Shown: positions 52,260-61,271, counted from the first letter of the stretch. The stretch: 64,000 nt of DNA from Martelella sp. NC20 (GCF_013459645.1 NZ_CP054861.1:5522824-5586823); one strand, 5' to 3'. The notes: a model not told the origin generated them from the letters alone. Program-made: numbers and translations.

Positions 52260-53270
52260 ATGTCTTTGATAACACGCATCGCGGGTATCGCGACGATCGC
52301 CATCGGGACCATCGCCCTGGCGCAGCCTTCATCAGCAACCGAGGTCTGGCGACTGAGCTCGATGATGACGCCCGACAGTTTCGAGGGCAAGGCCTACCAG
52401 AAATTCGCCGATCTGGTGTCCGAATACACCGATGGCGACATCGAGGTGAAAATCTATCCCAATGAGCAGATCGGCTCGATGGATTCGGTCATCGAGCAGC
52501 TCAGCCAGGGGATCATCCAGCTCGCCCCGTCGAGCCTGTCCTTCATGTCGCGCTGGGAAGACAGCATCCGCTATGCCTCGGCGCCGTTCCTGTTCGACAA
52601 TTACGATCAGTGGTCGAATTTCATCGATGGCGAGTTGTTCCAGTCTTGGCTCGGCGCGGTGAACGAAAAGGCCAACATCACCATTCTCGGCAGCATTCCG
52701 GACATGCCGCGCGGCACGTTCCGCACGCTCCTGTCCAACAAGCCGATCGCGTCGGTCGACGACATCAAGGGCTTGAAGCTGCGCCAGTTTCAGGATCAGC
52801 TGGTCATCGATGCGTGGACCTATCTCGGCGCGGAAGTGCGCGTCCTGCCCTGGGGCGAGGTCTATGACGGCATCAATCGCGGCATCGTCGACGCCGTGAC
52901 ATCTCCGGCGGAACTGATCGAATCGACGCGGTTCTATGAAGTCGCGCCCTATATCATCAGGACCGACGAATATCCGCAGGCCGTGGCATGGATGATGAAC
53001 GCCAATGCCTGGGACAAGCTCACGGGCGAGCAGCAGGAAGCCTTCGAACGCGCGCACCAGGAAGCGGCCGCCTATGCCCGCCAGTTGCTGGAAGAGCAGG
53101 CCACGACGCTGAAGTCTGACCTGGAATCGAAGAAGGGCGTCACCGTGAACTTCGACTTTGACACCACGCAGTTCAGCGACAAGATGGCCGCTTTCTATCA
53201 GGACCGCGCCGACAACGGCGAACTACCGGCCGGCCTGATCGAAGCCGTTCAGGCCGCAAAGCAAGAGTGA
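52260..53270 (+). CDS. TRAP transporter substrate-binding protein (DctP)
   Basis: 336 residues. Signal peptide about 1-26. TRAP-type features: EVWRLSSMMTPDSFEGKAYQKFADLVSEYTDGDIEVKIYPNEQIGS (about 28-73), VDDIKGLKLRQFQD (about 165-178) with the conserved Arg that binds a ligand carboxylate, and VLPWGEVYDGINRGIVDAVTSP (about 196-217). It captures a carboxylated solute. First gene of an operon running to the Cds1-like gene. Confidence 0.92.
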   Translation: MSLITRIAGIATIAIGTIALAQPSSATEVWRLSSMMTPDSFEGKAYQKFADLVSEYTDGDIEVKIYPNEQIGSMDSVIEQLSQGIIQLAPSSLSFMSRWEDSIRYASAPFLFDNYDQWSNFIDGELFQSWLGAVNEKANITILGSIPDMPRGTFRTLLSNKPIASVDDIKGLKLRQFQDQLVIDAWTYLGAEVRVLPWGEVYDGINRGIVDAVTSPAELIESTRFYEVAPYIIRTDEYPQAVAWMMNANAWDKLTGEQQEAFERAHQEAAAYARQLLEEQATTLKSDLESKKGVTVNFDFDTTQFSDKMAAFYQDRADNGELPAGLIEAVQAAKQE

Positions 53271-53275
53271 TCGTG

Positions 53276-53797
53276 ATGCGGACGCTTGACGGCCTTCTTG
53301 ACGCCATCGCCAGCCTCTTCAAGGGGCTGGCAACCCTCTGTCTCGCCGTCATGGTCGCCCTGAACCTGTTCAACGTCGCCTTCCGGGCGGTGTTCGATCA
53401 TGCCTTCGGCTGGATATTCTCCTGGACGCTGCTGCTGTTCGTCTGGATGCTGCTGCTCGGCTTCTTCGTCTACATGCGCAACCGCCGCGATGTGGTTGTC
53501 GACATTTTCATGTCGCGCCTGCCGCCGTTATGGCGCCGGATCGGCGGATTGTTCGCCTGTCTTGTCGGCATGGCCGTCATGATCGCGATCCTGCGCGCAG
53601 CCCCGGCGCTGATCGCCTTGCAGCGCGCGCCGATGGATGGCACCGGCCTTCCGATCTGGACCCAGTCGCTGCCGCTGTTCATCTCCTCGGCGCTGGTTTT
53701 CCTGCACTTTCTCTTATCCTTCATCGAGATCGCCACGGGCCGGGTCGAAGCCTTTCCGCGCGACATCGAACCGGTGGAAAAAGGAGCGGTCGAATGA
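53276..53797 (+). CDS. TRAP transporter small permease (DctQ)
   Basis: 173 residues from the ATG at 53276; the GTG at 53267 overlaps the DctP stop and is the alternative start. Four membrane helices with the DctQ pattern: VMVALNLFNVAFRAVFDHAFGWIFSWTLLLFVWMLLLGFFVYMRNRRDVVVDIFMSRLP (about 28-86). Its stop overlaps the DctM start by ATGA. Confidence 0.9.
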   Translation: MRTLDGLLDAIASLFKGLATLCLAVMVALNLFNVAFRAVFDHAFGWIFSWTLLLFVWMLLLGFFVYMRNRRDVVVDIFMSRLPPLWRRIGGLFACLVGMAVMIAILRAAPALIALQRAPMDGTGLPIWTQSLPLFISSALVFLHFLLSFIEIATGRVEAFPRDIEPVEKGAVE

Positions 53798-55083
53798 TCC
53801 TCGGTCTGATCGTCATCGGCGGCTTCGTCCTGCTGATGCTTCTCGGCGTATCGGTTACAATCGCCATCGGCGCCGGGGCCATCATCGGTCTCTACTGGGC
53901 CGGTTTCGGGGATATGGGCCTCGTCATCCCGCAACAGATTCTCGACGGCGCGGCGAAGCCCGCGCTTCTGGCCATCCCGTTCTTCGTGCTGGCGGGCAAC
54001 CTGATGAACACGATCGGCCTGACCGACCGCATCTTCAATTTCTGCCTGGCGCTGATCGGCCATTTCCGGGCCGGCCTCGCCTATGTCAACGTCATCGCCT
54101 CGCTGCTGTTTGCAGGCGTATCCGGGGCGGCGACCGCGGATATCGCCGGCCTCGGCCAGCTTGAAGTCAAGGCGATGCGCGAGCGCGGTTATTCGCTCGA
54201 ATTCTCCGCGGCCCTCACCGTCGCGACCTCGCTTGTCGGGCCGATCGTCCCGCCCTCGATCAGCCTGATCGTTTATGCCTGGCTTGCCAACCAGTCGGTG
54301 GCCCGGCTGTTTCTCGCCGGCATCGTTCCCGGCATCCTGGTCGCGCTGGCCTTCATCCTCTATATCCGTTTCATCTCGATCTGGACGCCGATGCCGCGCG
54401 AAAAACGCGCCAGCATGCGCGATCTGCGCCGCGCCACGATCGAGGGATTGCCGGCTCTGATTGCGCCCGCGATCATTCTCAGTTCCATCATCTTCGGCTT
54501 TGCCACGGCGACGGAAGCGGGCGTGATCGCCTGCGGCTATTCGCTGCTGATCGGCATTTGCTATCGCTCGGTCACCTGGGAGGGCGTCCGCAATGCACTG
54601 GTTGAAAGCGCCGTGCTTTCGTCGCTGATCATGATGATCATCGGCTTTTCACAGATCATGGGCTGGCTGTTTGCCTTCGAACAGGTGCCGCAGGCCTTCG
54701 CCTCGGGCATTCTGGAGGCGATCAGCAAGCCGTGGGTGTTCATGGGGTTCACCATCGTGCTGCTGATCATTATCGGCTGCTTCATGGAGGCGACGCCGGC
54801 CAAGATCATCCTCCTGCCGCTGTTGCTGCCCGCCGCCGATGCCTTTGGCATCGACCGGGTGCAGTTCGGCATGGTGATCACCCTTGCCCTGCTTCTGGGC
54901 ATCGCCACGCCGCCCCTTGGCGTCGGGCTCTATCTGATGTCGGCTGTTTCGGGCGTGCGCTTCGAAAAGCTGGCGATCTCTATCCTGCCACTGCTGATCC
55001 CGCCGATCATCGTGCTTGTCCTGCTGGCGACCGTGCCGGCGATCACGCTCTGGCTCCCCAATCTCATCATGGGACCACAATGA
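53794..55083 (+). CDS. TRAP transporter large permease (DctM)
   Basis: 429 residues, about twelve membrane helices. Family sequences: ALLAIPFFVLAGNLMNTIGLTDRIFNF (about 56-82), VNVIASLLFAGVSGAATADIAGLGQLEVKAM (about 98-128), VGPIVPPSISLIVYAW (about 148-163) and FMEATPAKIILLPLLLPAAD (about 329-348). Uses a Na+ or H+ gradient. Overlaps both neighbours by ATGA. Confidence 0.94.
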   Translation: MILGLIVIGGFVLLMLLGVSVTIAIGAGAIIGLYWAGFGDMGLVIPQQILDGAAKPALLAIPFFVLAGNLMNTIGLTDRIFNFCLALIGHFRAGLAYVNVIASLLFAGVSGAATADIAGLGQLEVKAMRERGYSLEFSAALTVATSLVGPIVPPSISLIVYAWLANQSVARLFLAGIVPGILVALAFILYIRFISIWTPMPREKRASMRDLRRATIEGLPALIAPAIILSSIIFGFATATEAGVIACGYSLLIGICYRSVTWEGVRNALVESAVLSSLIMMIIGFSQIMGWLFAFEQVPQAFASGILEAISKPWVFMGFTIVLLIIIGCFMEATPAKIILLPLLLPAADAFGIDRVQFGMVITLALLLGIATPPLGVGLYLMSAVSGVRFEKLAISILPLLIPPIIVLVLLATVPAITLWLPNLIMGPQ

Positions 55084-55568
55084 CAATACATCATGCCCGG
55101 CCCGACGCGCTGGATCGCGCCGGCGGCCTTGCCGAAAACGACGCCGTCTTCGCCCTTCGCGCGCTTCGCCCTGAATTCCTCAACGGCGCGGAGGATTGCC
55201 GCGTGGCCGTTCTCGCCCCTGAAGACGATCTCGGTCTCTCTCCGGCGCTGCGCGCGGCAATCGCCCGTCGGGTGGCGCTGACGGCCGGCAATGAACGGCT
55301 GCTTGCCGAATATCCGGTCCCCGGGGAGAAGGCCCTTGCACAGCTTTCGCGCGGCAAGATGCCGGACGATGGCCGCCTTGCCGCGATCGCCGCCCATACA
55401 GACATGATCGCCGCCGATCCAGGACAAAGCACCCGCGAAAGCCTTGACGCGCTGCTTGCGGCCGGTTTGACCGTGCCGCAGGTGGTCGCACTTTCAGAGC
55501 TTCTGGCCTTCGCATGCTTTCAGATCAGGGTCGCTCACGGTCTTCACCTGCTGGAGCAATCAGCATGA
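55080..55568 (+). CDS. CMD-domain protein (Avi_7170-like family)
   Basis: 162 residues, start overlapping the DctM stop. Helical protein of the carboxymuconolactone-decarboxylase superfamily: ALRAAIARRVALTAGNERLLAEYP (about 55-78), DGRLAAIAAHTDMIAADPGQSTRESLDALLAAGLTVPQVVALSELLAFACFQIRVAHGL. No CXXC pair, so not a peroxidase by itself. In other genomes this type is paired with the next gene (Avi_7169-like) as it is here. Confidence 0.8.
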   Translation: MTIHHARPDALDRAGGLAENDAVFALRALRPEFLNGAEDCRVAVLAPEDDLGLSPALRAAIARRVALTAGNERLLAEYPVPGEKALAQLSRGKMPDDGRLAAIAAHTDMIAADPGQSTRESLDALLAAGLTVPQVVALSELLAFACFQIRVAHGLHLLEQSA

Positions 55569-56152
55569 GCGCTCTCGGAGCCATCCGCATCAAGCCGCTC
55601 ACCTGGCATCCGCATCTGCCGCCGGTGGAAGTCGAACACGCCACGGCCGAACAGTTGGAAGCGATGAAGGTGACGCCGTCGGCGAAGAAGGTTTCGCCCT
55701 ATGTGCGCACCCTCGCCCACGATCCGGAAAGCTATGTCGCGCGCACGACGCTGTTCAATGCGATCATGTATGCCGAGGGCGGTCTGCCGCGCGCCGAACG
55801 GGAGCTGGGCGCGCTTGCCGCCTCCGGGGTCAATGGCTGCCGCTACTGCGCCAATGTCCACGCCCGTCAGCATATCCGCCTCTCCGGCTCCTCGTCCGTG
55901 ATTGCCGCGCTGTGGACGGAAAACCGGGAGGCGCTGTCCGCCCGCGATGCCGCGATCGTCGATTTCGCCGAAGCGCTGACGGCGACGCCGCCGCGCGCGG
56001 ACGGCACGCATATCGAGAATCTGAAGGCCGCAGGCCTCGAACCTTTCGAGATCATCGACCTCATCCATGCTATTGCAATCTTCGGCTGGGCCAACCGCCT
56101 GATGCATCCGCTCGGCCATTCAGACAATGAAGACAAGAGGACCTCGTCATGA
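55565..56152 (+). CDS. Alkylhydroperoxidase AhpD-type protein (Avi_7169-like)
   Basis: 195 residues. AhpD signature GVNGCRYCANVHARQH (about 89-104) with Cys92, Cys95 and His99, the redox pair used to reduce peroxides. The N-terminal PLTWHPHLPPVEVEHATAEQ and the ending IDLIHAIAIFGWANRLMHPLG are family sequence. ATGA overlaps on both sides. It probably protects the pathway from a peroxide or acts on a peroxide product. Confidence 0.87.
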   Translation: MSALGAIRIKPLTWHPHLPPVEVEHATAEQLEAMKVTPSAKKVSPYVRTLAHDPESYVARTTLFNAIMYAEGGLPRAERELGALAASGVNGCRYCANVHARQHIRLSGSSSVIAALWTENREALSARDAAIVDFAEALTATPPRADGTHIENLKAAGLEPFEIIDLIHAIAIFGWANRLMHPLGHSDNEDKRTSS

Positions 56153-56523
56153 AAGCCATTTCCACCGCAAACGCTCCGGCCGCAATCGGCCCCTACAGCC
56201 AGGCCATCCGCCAGGGCGATCTGCTGTTCGTATCGGGCCAGCTGCCGATCGACCCGGCAACCGGCGCGTTCGTGGAAGGCGGCGCGGTCGAGCAGGTGCG
56301 GCAATGCCTGAAGAATATCGCGGCCATCGCCACTGAGGCGGGAACAGACCTGACGAAAACGCTCAAAACCACCGTGCTGCTGACCGACCTTTCCGGTTTC
56401 AACGATGTCAATGCGGAATACGGCAAGGCTTTTTCCGAACCCTTCCCGGCGCGGGCCTGCTATGAAGTCTCGGCCCTTCCGAAGGGTGCGCTGGTCGAGA
56501 TCGAAGCGATCATCGGGATCTGA
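56149..56523 (+). CDS. ridA: RidA-family 2-iminobutanoate/2-aminoacrylate deaminase
   Basis: 124 residues. Family motifs: AIGPYSQAIRQGDLLFVSGQLPIDPATG (about 11-39), VLLTDLSGFNDVNAEYGKAFSEPFPARACYEVSALPKGALVEIEAI (about 76-121). The catalytic arginine is Arg102, so it is an archetypal RidA that hydrolyses 2-aminoacrylate and other enamines. Its start overlaps the previous stop by ATGA and a cysteine desulfhydrase-like gene follows by 3 bp, giving a clear metabolic reason for its presence. Confidence 0.92.
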   Translation: MKAISTANAPAAIGPYSQAIRQGDLLFVSGQLPIDPATGAFVEGGAVEQVRQCLKNIAAIATEAGTDLTKTLKTTVLLTDLSGFNDVNAEYGKAFSEPFPARACYEVSALPKGALVEIEAIIGI

Positions 56524-56526
56524 CCC

Positions 56527-57648
56527 ATGAGCAGCAACAGCCTGTTGGCCGACAGTCTTTCGATCGCACTGCCCGCCTGCGCCGAACGCGCCTGGGCGCG
56601 CCGCGCCATCGGGCTGTTGCAGGGGGACGCCCGGCGTTCCGCCGACACCCACCTGATCAAGCCGGTTTTCCCGGGCCTTGCCGGCCTGTCCGTCTATCTG
56701 AAGGATGAAAGCACGCATCCGACCGGCAGCCTGAAACACCGCCTCGCCCGCTCGCTGGTTCTCTACGGCATCTGCAACGGGCATATCCGCGAGGGCACGA
56801 CGCTGGTCGAGGCGTCGTCGGGTTCCACGGCGGTGTCCGAGGCCTATTTCGCCCGGATCCTGCATCTGCCGTTCATCGCCGTGATGCCGCGCACGACGTC
56901 GCGCCAGAAGATCGAGGAAATCGAGCGCTTCGGCGGCCGCTGCCACCTGGTCGAGCGCTCGGGCGAGGTCTATGAGGCGGCGCAGCGGATCGCCGGTGAA
57001 ACCGGCGGCCATTATCTCGATCAGTTCACCTTCGCCGAGCGCGCCACCGACTGGCGCGGCAACAACAATATCGCCGAGAGCATTTTCGCGCAGATGGAGA
57101 ACGAGGAGCATCCGACCCCCGAATGGGTGGTGATGAGCGCCGGCACCGGCGGCACATCGGCCACGATCGGCCGCTACATCCGCTACCGCAACCTGCCGAC
57201 GCGGCTCTGCGTCGTCGATGTCGAGAACTCGGTGTTTTACGACAGCTATGTCAGCGGCGACCGCACCGTCAGCCGCGATGACGGCTCCAGGATCGAGGGC
57301 ATCGGCCGTCCGCGCGTCGAGCCATCCTTCCTGCCGACGGTCATCGACCACATGATCCGGGTCCCCGATGCGGCATCGCTTGCGGCCATGCACGTGCTCT
57401 CGCAGCGCATATTCCGCCAGGTCGGCGGTTCGACGGGTACGAATTTCTTCGGCCTTTGCCAGATCGCGGCGCAGATGATGCAGGAGAAGCGCGAAGGCTC
57501 GCTCGTCACGCTGATTTGCGACAGCGGCGCGCGCTATGCCGACACCTATTACAATCCCGACTGGCTGAAGGAAAACGACCTCGACATCGCCCCCTACGTC
57601 GATCAACTCGACCGGTTCCTCGATACCGGCCAGTTGCAGCCCGCGTGA
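56527..57648 (+). CDS. PLP-dependent L-cysteine desulfhydrase-like protein (Cds1 type)
   Basis: 373 residues. The PLP lysine is Lys70 in [21 protein letters not shown] (61-81) and the phosphate/substrate loop is [10 protein letters not shown] (about 96-105). The whole pattern ([38 protein letters not shown], then [19 protein letters not shown]) resembles the mycobacterial L-cysteine desulfhydrase Cds1 rather than CysK. The products would be H2S, ammonia and pyruvate through 2-aminoacrylate. Last gene of the TRAP operon. Confidence 0.85.
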   Translation: MSSNSLLADSLSIALPACAERAWARRAIGLLQGDARRSADTHLIKPVFPGLAGLSVYLKDESTHPTGSLKHRLARSLVLYGICNGHIREGTTLVEASSGSTAVSEAYFARILHLPFIAVMPRTTSRQKIEEIERFGGRCHLVERSGEVYEAAQRIAGETGGHYLDQFTFAERATDWRGNNNIAESIFAQMENEEHPTPEWVVMSAGTGGTSATIGRYIRYRNLPTRLCVVDVENSVFYDSYVSGDRTVSRDDGSRIEGIGRPRVEPSFLPTVIDHMIRVPDAASLAAMHVLSQRIFRQVGGSTGTNFFGLCQIAAQMMQEKREGSLVTLICDSGARYADTYYNPDWLKENDLDIAPYVDQLDRFLDTGQLQPA

Positions 57649-57714
57649 GCGGCACTATGTGTAGAGGAAAATCTGGCGGGGCATGCGGGATAGCGATGAG
57701 AACTATGTCTACGC

Positions 57715-58383
57715 GGCGTTGTCAGGTAAACCTGTATTGCCTTTGCCTGCGTTTTCGGTTGGGCGTAAATTTCGACGATGCAGACACCAGATATCAGTTT
57801 CAAGCGTCACCGTTTCCCGCCTGAAATCGTTGCTCACGCAGTTTGGCTTTACCTGCGGTTCAATCTGAGCCTGCGTGAAGTTGAGGAAATCCTGCTCGAG
57901 CGTGGTATCGACGTTTCCTATGAGACGGTCCGCCGCTGGATCGCCAATTTCGGACCCCAGATCGCTAGCAACTTGCGGCGGCCGCAAGCCCGCCCCGGCG
58001 ATGTTTGGTATCTGGACGAAGTCGTTGTGAAATGCGCTGGAACCAAGTTCTGGCTCTGGCGCGTGGTCGACCAACATGGCACCGTTCTCGAAGAAGTCTT
58101 GCAAAAGCGACGCGACAAAAGGGCTGAGAATAACCACCTGCCGTTTCGAAAACGGGAACGAACCATGCAAGGCCACCGGTCACCGGGAGCGTTGCAGCGG
58201 TTCGTCGCCATGCACTCCGCTACCCGCAATTGCTTTTCAGTTCCGTCCCGCCGTCGTGCCGCACAAACAATTCGCTACCATCGCCTCGAAGCGTTCGATG
58301 CATGGAAAACTGCGGCCTGCATCGCCTAAAAATTCTGGAGCCGCTGGCCTTTCTCGGCCTGGCAAACTTAACGTGACAATGCC
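57715..58383 (+). mobile_element. IS6-family element, internally deleted remnant
   Basis: Ends are recognisable: left GGCGTTGTCAGGTAAAC (from 57715), right end reading inward GGCATTGTCACGTTAAG (58383 downward), imperfect inverted repeats. Flanking bases do not show an obvious 8-bp target duplication. The 669-bp length is short for IS6 (about 800 bp), which agrees with an internal deletion in the transposase. It sits between the cysteine desulfhydrase gene and the ABC permease gene. Confidence 0.75.
57778..58329 (+). pseudogene. IS6-family transposase with in-frame internal deletion
   Basis: 183 residues remain out of about 230. Zinc-ribbon-less N-terminal DNA-binding part and the DDE core begin normally; the first catalytic Asp is Asp80 in VWYLDEVVVK. 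After RRDK (residue 114) the frame jumps to RAENNHLPFRKRERTMQG, so about 50 residues including the second catalytic Asp (in the VTDGLRSY-type segment) are missing; the third acidic residue Glu117 is retained. It is not expected to be active. Confidence 0.8.
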
Positions 58384-58390
58384 CCTTTAC

Positions 58391-59383
58391 CTATTCTGCA
58401 TTCCGGACGCGCAACTGGTCGAACGTGACCGCCAGGATTAGAACGACGCCGCGGGTGATCTCCTGCCAGAAACTCGAAATGTCGAGCAGCGTAAGGCCGT
58501 TATTGAGGGTTCCGAGGATCAGCACCGCAAGCACCGTACCCCAGACGCTGCCGCGCCCGCCGTAGAGGCTGGTGCCGCCGAGGATGATCGCCGCAATCAC
58601 CGTCAGTAGCTGGGAGCCCGCCGCGTTGGGGGCCGCGGCACCCAGCATGGCGGCAAGCACGATGCCGGCAAAGGCGCCGACCGCCGCCGAGATCAGATAG
58701 AGTACGAGTTGCACCCGGCCGACATGGATGCCCATGATCCGGCTCGCATCGGGATTGCCGCCCGAGGCATAGATTTCGCGGCCGAACCGGGTCTTGCTCA
58801 TGACCCACCATGTGGCAATCGCAAGCAATGCCATCAGCAGCAGCGGCACCGGTATGCCGGCCAGCCGGCCGGAACCGAGCCAGTTGAACCCCGGAACGAT
58901 CAGCGGCTTGCTGAGACCGCCGGTCAGCACCAGGGCGGCGCCGGTATAGATGCTCATCGTGCCCAACGTGACGATGAGGGGATTGAGCCTGAGCCGGGTG
59001 ACGAGCACGCCGTTGAGGCCGCCGAGCGCCACGGCCACCGCTATCGCGATCGCGCTTGCGGCCCAGATGTTGATCCCCATCGAATAAAGCAGCGACACGA
59101 CGACGCCGGATAGACCGGCGACCGCGGCCACCGACAGATCGAGCGCGCCGGCCACGATCAGCGGCGTACCGGCAATCGCCATCAACCCGATCACCGACAT
59201 GTTGAGCCCGATCGACATCAAGTTGCGTGACTGCAGAAAATACGGGGAAAGCAGGCTGAACACGACGAAGATAAGGACGTAGAACGCCCCCAGCAATGCA
59301 ACGCCCGCGCATTCACGCCCCATAAGGTCCTTCAGGCCGTTCCGGGGCGCCTTCCCGTCCGTGCCGCTTGCAGAAGCCTTCAT
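58391..59383 (-). CDS. Ribose-type ABC transporter permease (RbsC family)
   Basis: 330 residues from the ATG at 59383. Typical eight-to-ten-helix permease with IAGTPLIVAGALDLSVAAVAGLSGVVVSLLYSMGI (about 69-103) and IILGGTSLYGGRGSVWGTVLAVLILGTLNNGLTLLDISSFWQEITRGVVLILAV (about 262-315). The longer frame to 59470 is not family sequence. It is divergent from the regulator and other ABC genes, which is an unusual layout; an IS6 remnant ends 8 bp from its stop. Confidence 0.9.
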   Translation of the reverse strand: MKASASGTDGKAPRNGLKDLMGRECAGVALLGAFYVLIFVVFSLLSPYFLQSRNLMSIGLNMSVIGLMAIAGTPLIVAGALDLSVAAVAGLSGVVVSLLYSMGINIWAASAIAIAVAVALGGLNGVLVTRLRLNPLIVTLGTMSIYTGAALVLTGGLSKPLIVPGFNWLGSGRLAGIPVPLLLMALLAIATWWVMSKTRFGREIYASGGNPDASRIMGIHVGRVQLVLYLISAAVGAFAGIVLAAMLGAAAPNAAGSQLLTVIAAIILGGTSLYGGRGSVWGTVLAVLILGTLNNGLTLLDISSFWQEITRGVVLILAVTFDQLRVRNAE

Positions 59384-59447
59384 TTCTCTCCTCCCGGAAA
59401 CCTTCAATGTCGGGACTTGACTAGCCGGGATTCCTTGGTTAGTCAAT

Positions 59448-59464
59448 AAGTGGACAGGCCACTT
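59448..59464. promoter_or_regulatory. Inverted repeat between permease and FadR-type gene
   Basis: AAGTGG-ACAGG-CCACTT, a perfect six-bp dyad with five-bp spacer. It lies in the intergenic region shared by the divergent permease and regulator; a FadR-type repressor site is likely but not proved. Confidence 0.45.
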
Positions 59465-59570
59465 GGTCATTTAACGACACAGCCTGGGCAATTTAAATCC
59501 TGATCGGGAGGACGGGGTCATTCTGAATGATGCTGACATCACACCCATTTCCAGAACGGGCGTCTCGGAT

Positions 59571-60260
59571 TTGCTCGTGGAGCAGATTCTCGGCTTCGTG
59601 AAGGCAGGGCGTCTGCGTCCGGGCGACAAGCTTCCCTCGGAGCGTGATCTCGCCGAACGGTTCGGCGTCAGCCGCCCAACGGTGCGCGAGGCCATGCGCG
59701 GACTTTCCGTGCTGGGCGTGCTCGAGATCCGCCACGGTGGCGGGGCCTTCGTCACCGAACTCGATGCAGCGGACCTGCTCAAGCCGCTTAATTTTTTCCT
59801 GTCGCTTTCGGATGTTTCGGTCGAGAGGCTTTATGAGGCGCGCGTCCTGATCGAGGGCGAGCTTGCCGCGCTTGCCGCAAAGCATGCCGACGACGCGCTG
59901 TGCGAGGCGCTCGAGGAGCTGATCGCCGGCCAGATCGAGGTTATCGAGGATGTCGATGCCTATCTGGCGCTCGATTCCGCCTTCCATGAGCGTCTGGCCG
60001 TGGCCTCGGACAATCCGTTCCTGGCGCGCGCGGCGCAGAGCATGAATGTGCTCGGCATCGAATTCCGCCGGGCCTCCGCCGAAGCCGGTCATGCGCAGAG
60101 CCGGTCGATAGAGGACCATCGCCGCATTCTCGCTGCCCTCAAGAGCCGGAAACCGGACGCCGCCCGCGAGGCCATGCGCGCGCATATGCAGCAGGTCTAC
60201 ACCACCACCCGCAGGGCGCTCGACGAAGTGTCCGCGAACAATTCCGACAAGAAGGACTGA
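59571..60260 (+). CDS. FadR/GntR-family transcriptional regulator
   Basis: 229 residues from the TTG at 59571, which is the first recognised start in frame; the frame continues open upstream to about 59520 (NDADITPISRTGVSD before it), but without an ATG or GTG. The winged-helix head (ILGFVKAGRLRPGDKLPSERDLAERFGVSRPTVREAMRGLSVLGVLEIRHGGGAFV) is complete; the FCD domain follows from about 75. In this family 15-20 residues normally precede the head, so a rare start (ATT/CTG at about 59521-59526, behind GGGAGG) is plausible. Confidence 0.82.
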   Translation: MLVEQILGFVKAGRLRPGDKLPSERDLAERFGVSRPTVREAMRGLSVLGVLEIRHGGGAFVTELDAADLLKPLNFFLSLSDVSVERLYEARVLIEGELAALAAKHADDALCEALEELIAGQIEVIEDVDAYLALDSAFHERLAVASDNPFLARAAQSMNVLGIEFRRASAEAGHAQSRSIEDHRRILAALKSRKPDAAREAMRAHMQQVYTTTRRALDEVSANNSDKKD

Positions 60261-60264
60261 AGAC

Positions 60265-61224
60265 ATGTCGCGCCGGGTCGTGGTCACCGATTACACCTTT
60301 CCCGACCTTAAAAGGGAAACCGCCGCCGCGGAGGCCGCGGGTTACACGCTCGAGGCCTTCCAGTGCCGGACGGCCGACGAGGTCGCCGAGGCGATCGCCG
60401 GCGCGGCGATGGCGCTCGTCCAGTTCGCGGCGGTTGACCGCCGCGCCATCGCCGGGATGGCAAGCGGCGCTGCCCTGGTGCGCTACGGCATCGGCTTCGA
60501 CAATATCGACGTCGCCGCCGCGCGCGAGTTCGGCATGAGTGTCGGCTACGTCCCCGACTACTGCACCAGCGAGGTGGCCGAGCATACCTGCGCCAGCCTT
60601 CTTGCCCTGTTGCGCAAGCTGCACACGCTCGACAGATCCGTGCGCGCCGGCAAATGGGAAGCGGTGCGCGCCGCCAAGCCGGTGCTGCCATTCGGCAAGA
60701 CCGTGGTCGGCTTCTTCGGCTTCGGCCAGATCGGGCGGGCGGTGCATGCCAACCTTTCCGGCCTCGGCTTCACCTTCATGGTTGCCGATCCGGCGCTGTC
60801 GGAGACGGATGCGGCGGCCCTCGGACTTTCGAAAGTGTCCGCCGATGACCTGTTCCGCAGCGCCGACGCCATCTGCCTGCACGCGCCGGCAACGCCCGCG
60901 ACACGTCACTTCGTCAACGCCGATCGGCTGTCGCAGATGCGGCCCCATGCCGTGATCGTCAATCCGGCGCGCGGGGCGCTGATCGACGAGGCAGCACTTG
61001 CGGCGGCACTTGCCGAAGGCGTGATCGGCGGTGCAGCACTCGACGTGTTCGAACAGGAACCGCTTGCAGCGGATTCACCGCTGCGCGAGGCGCCCAACCT
61101 TCTGCTTTCTCCCCATGCCGCCTGGTATTCGGAGGATGCGATCGACCGGCTGCAGGAACTGGTGGCCGCCGACATAACCAATCACCTTTCCGGCAGGAAC
61201 CTGCGCAAGCCCGTGCCCGCCTGA
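60265..61224 (+). CDS. C-terminal-binding-protein-like 2-hydroxyacid dehydrogenase
   Basis: 319 residues. NAD-binding motif VVGFFGFGQIGRAVHANLSG (about 147-166). Active-site residues in order: NPARGALIDEA (Arg), DVFEQEPL (Glu) and SPHAAWYSED (His, with the WYSE that marks the CtBP branch). It oxidises or reduces a 2-hydroxy/2-keto acid with NAD(H). Four bp after the regulator stop, so they share an operon. Confidence 0.9.
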   Translation: MSRRVVVTDYTFPDLKRETAAAEAAGYTLEAFQCRTADEVAEAIAGAAMALVQFAAVDRRAIAGMASGAALVRYGIGFDNIDVAAAREFGMSVGYVPDYCTSEVAEHTCASLLALLRKLHTLDRSVRAGKWEAVRAAKPVLPFGKTVVGFFGFGQIGRAVHANLSGLGFTFMVADPALSETDAAALGLSKVSADDLFRSADAICLHAPATPATRHFVNADRLSQMRPHAVIVNPARGALIDEAALAAALAEGVIGGAALDVFEQEPLAADSPLREAPNLLLSPHAAWYSEDAIDRLQELVAADITNHLSGRNLRKPVPA

Positions 61225-61271
61225 GATGCGTGTTCGCATAAACCAATGAAATGTTTCGTATGGAGGAAATG

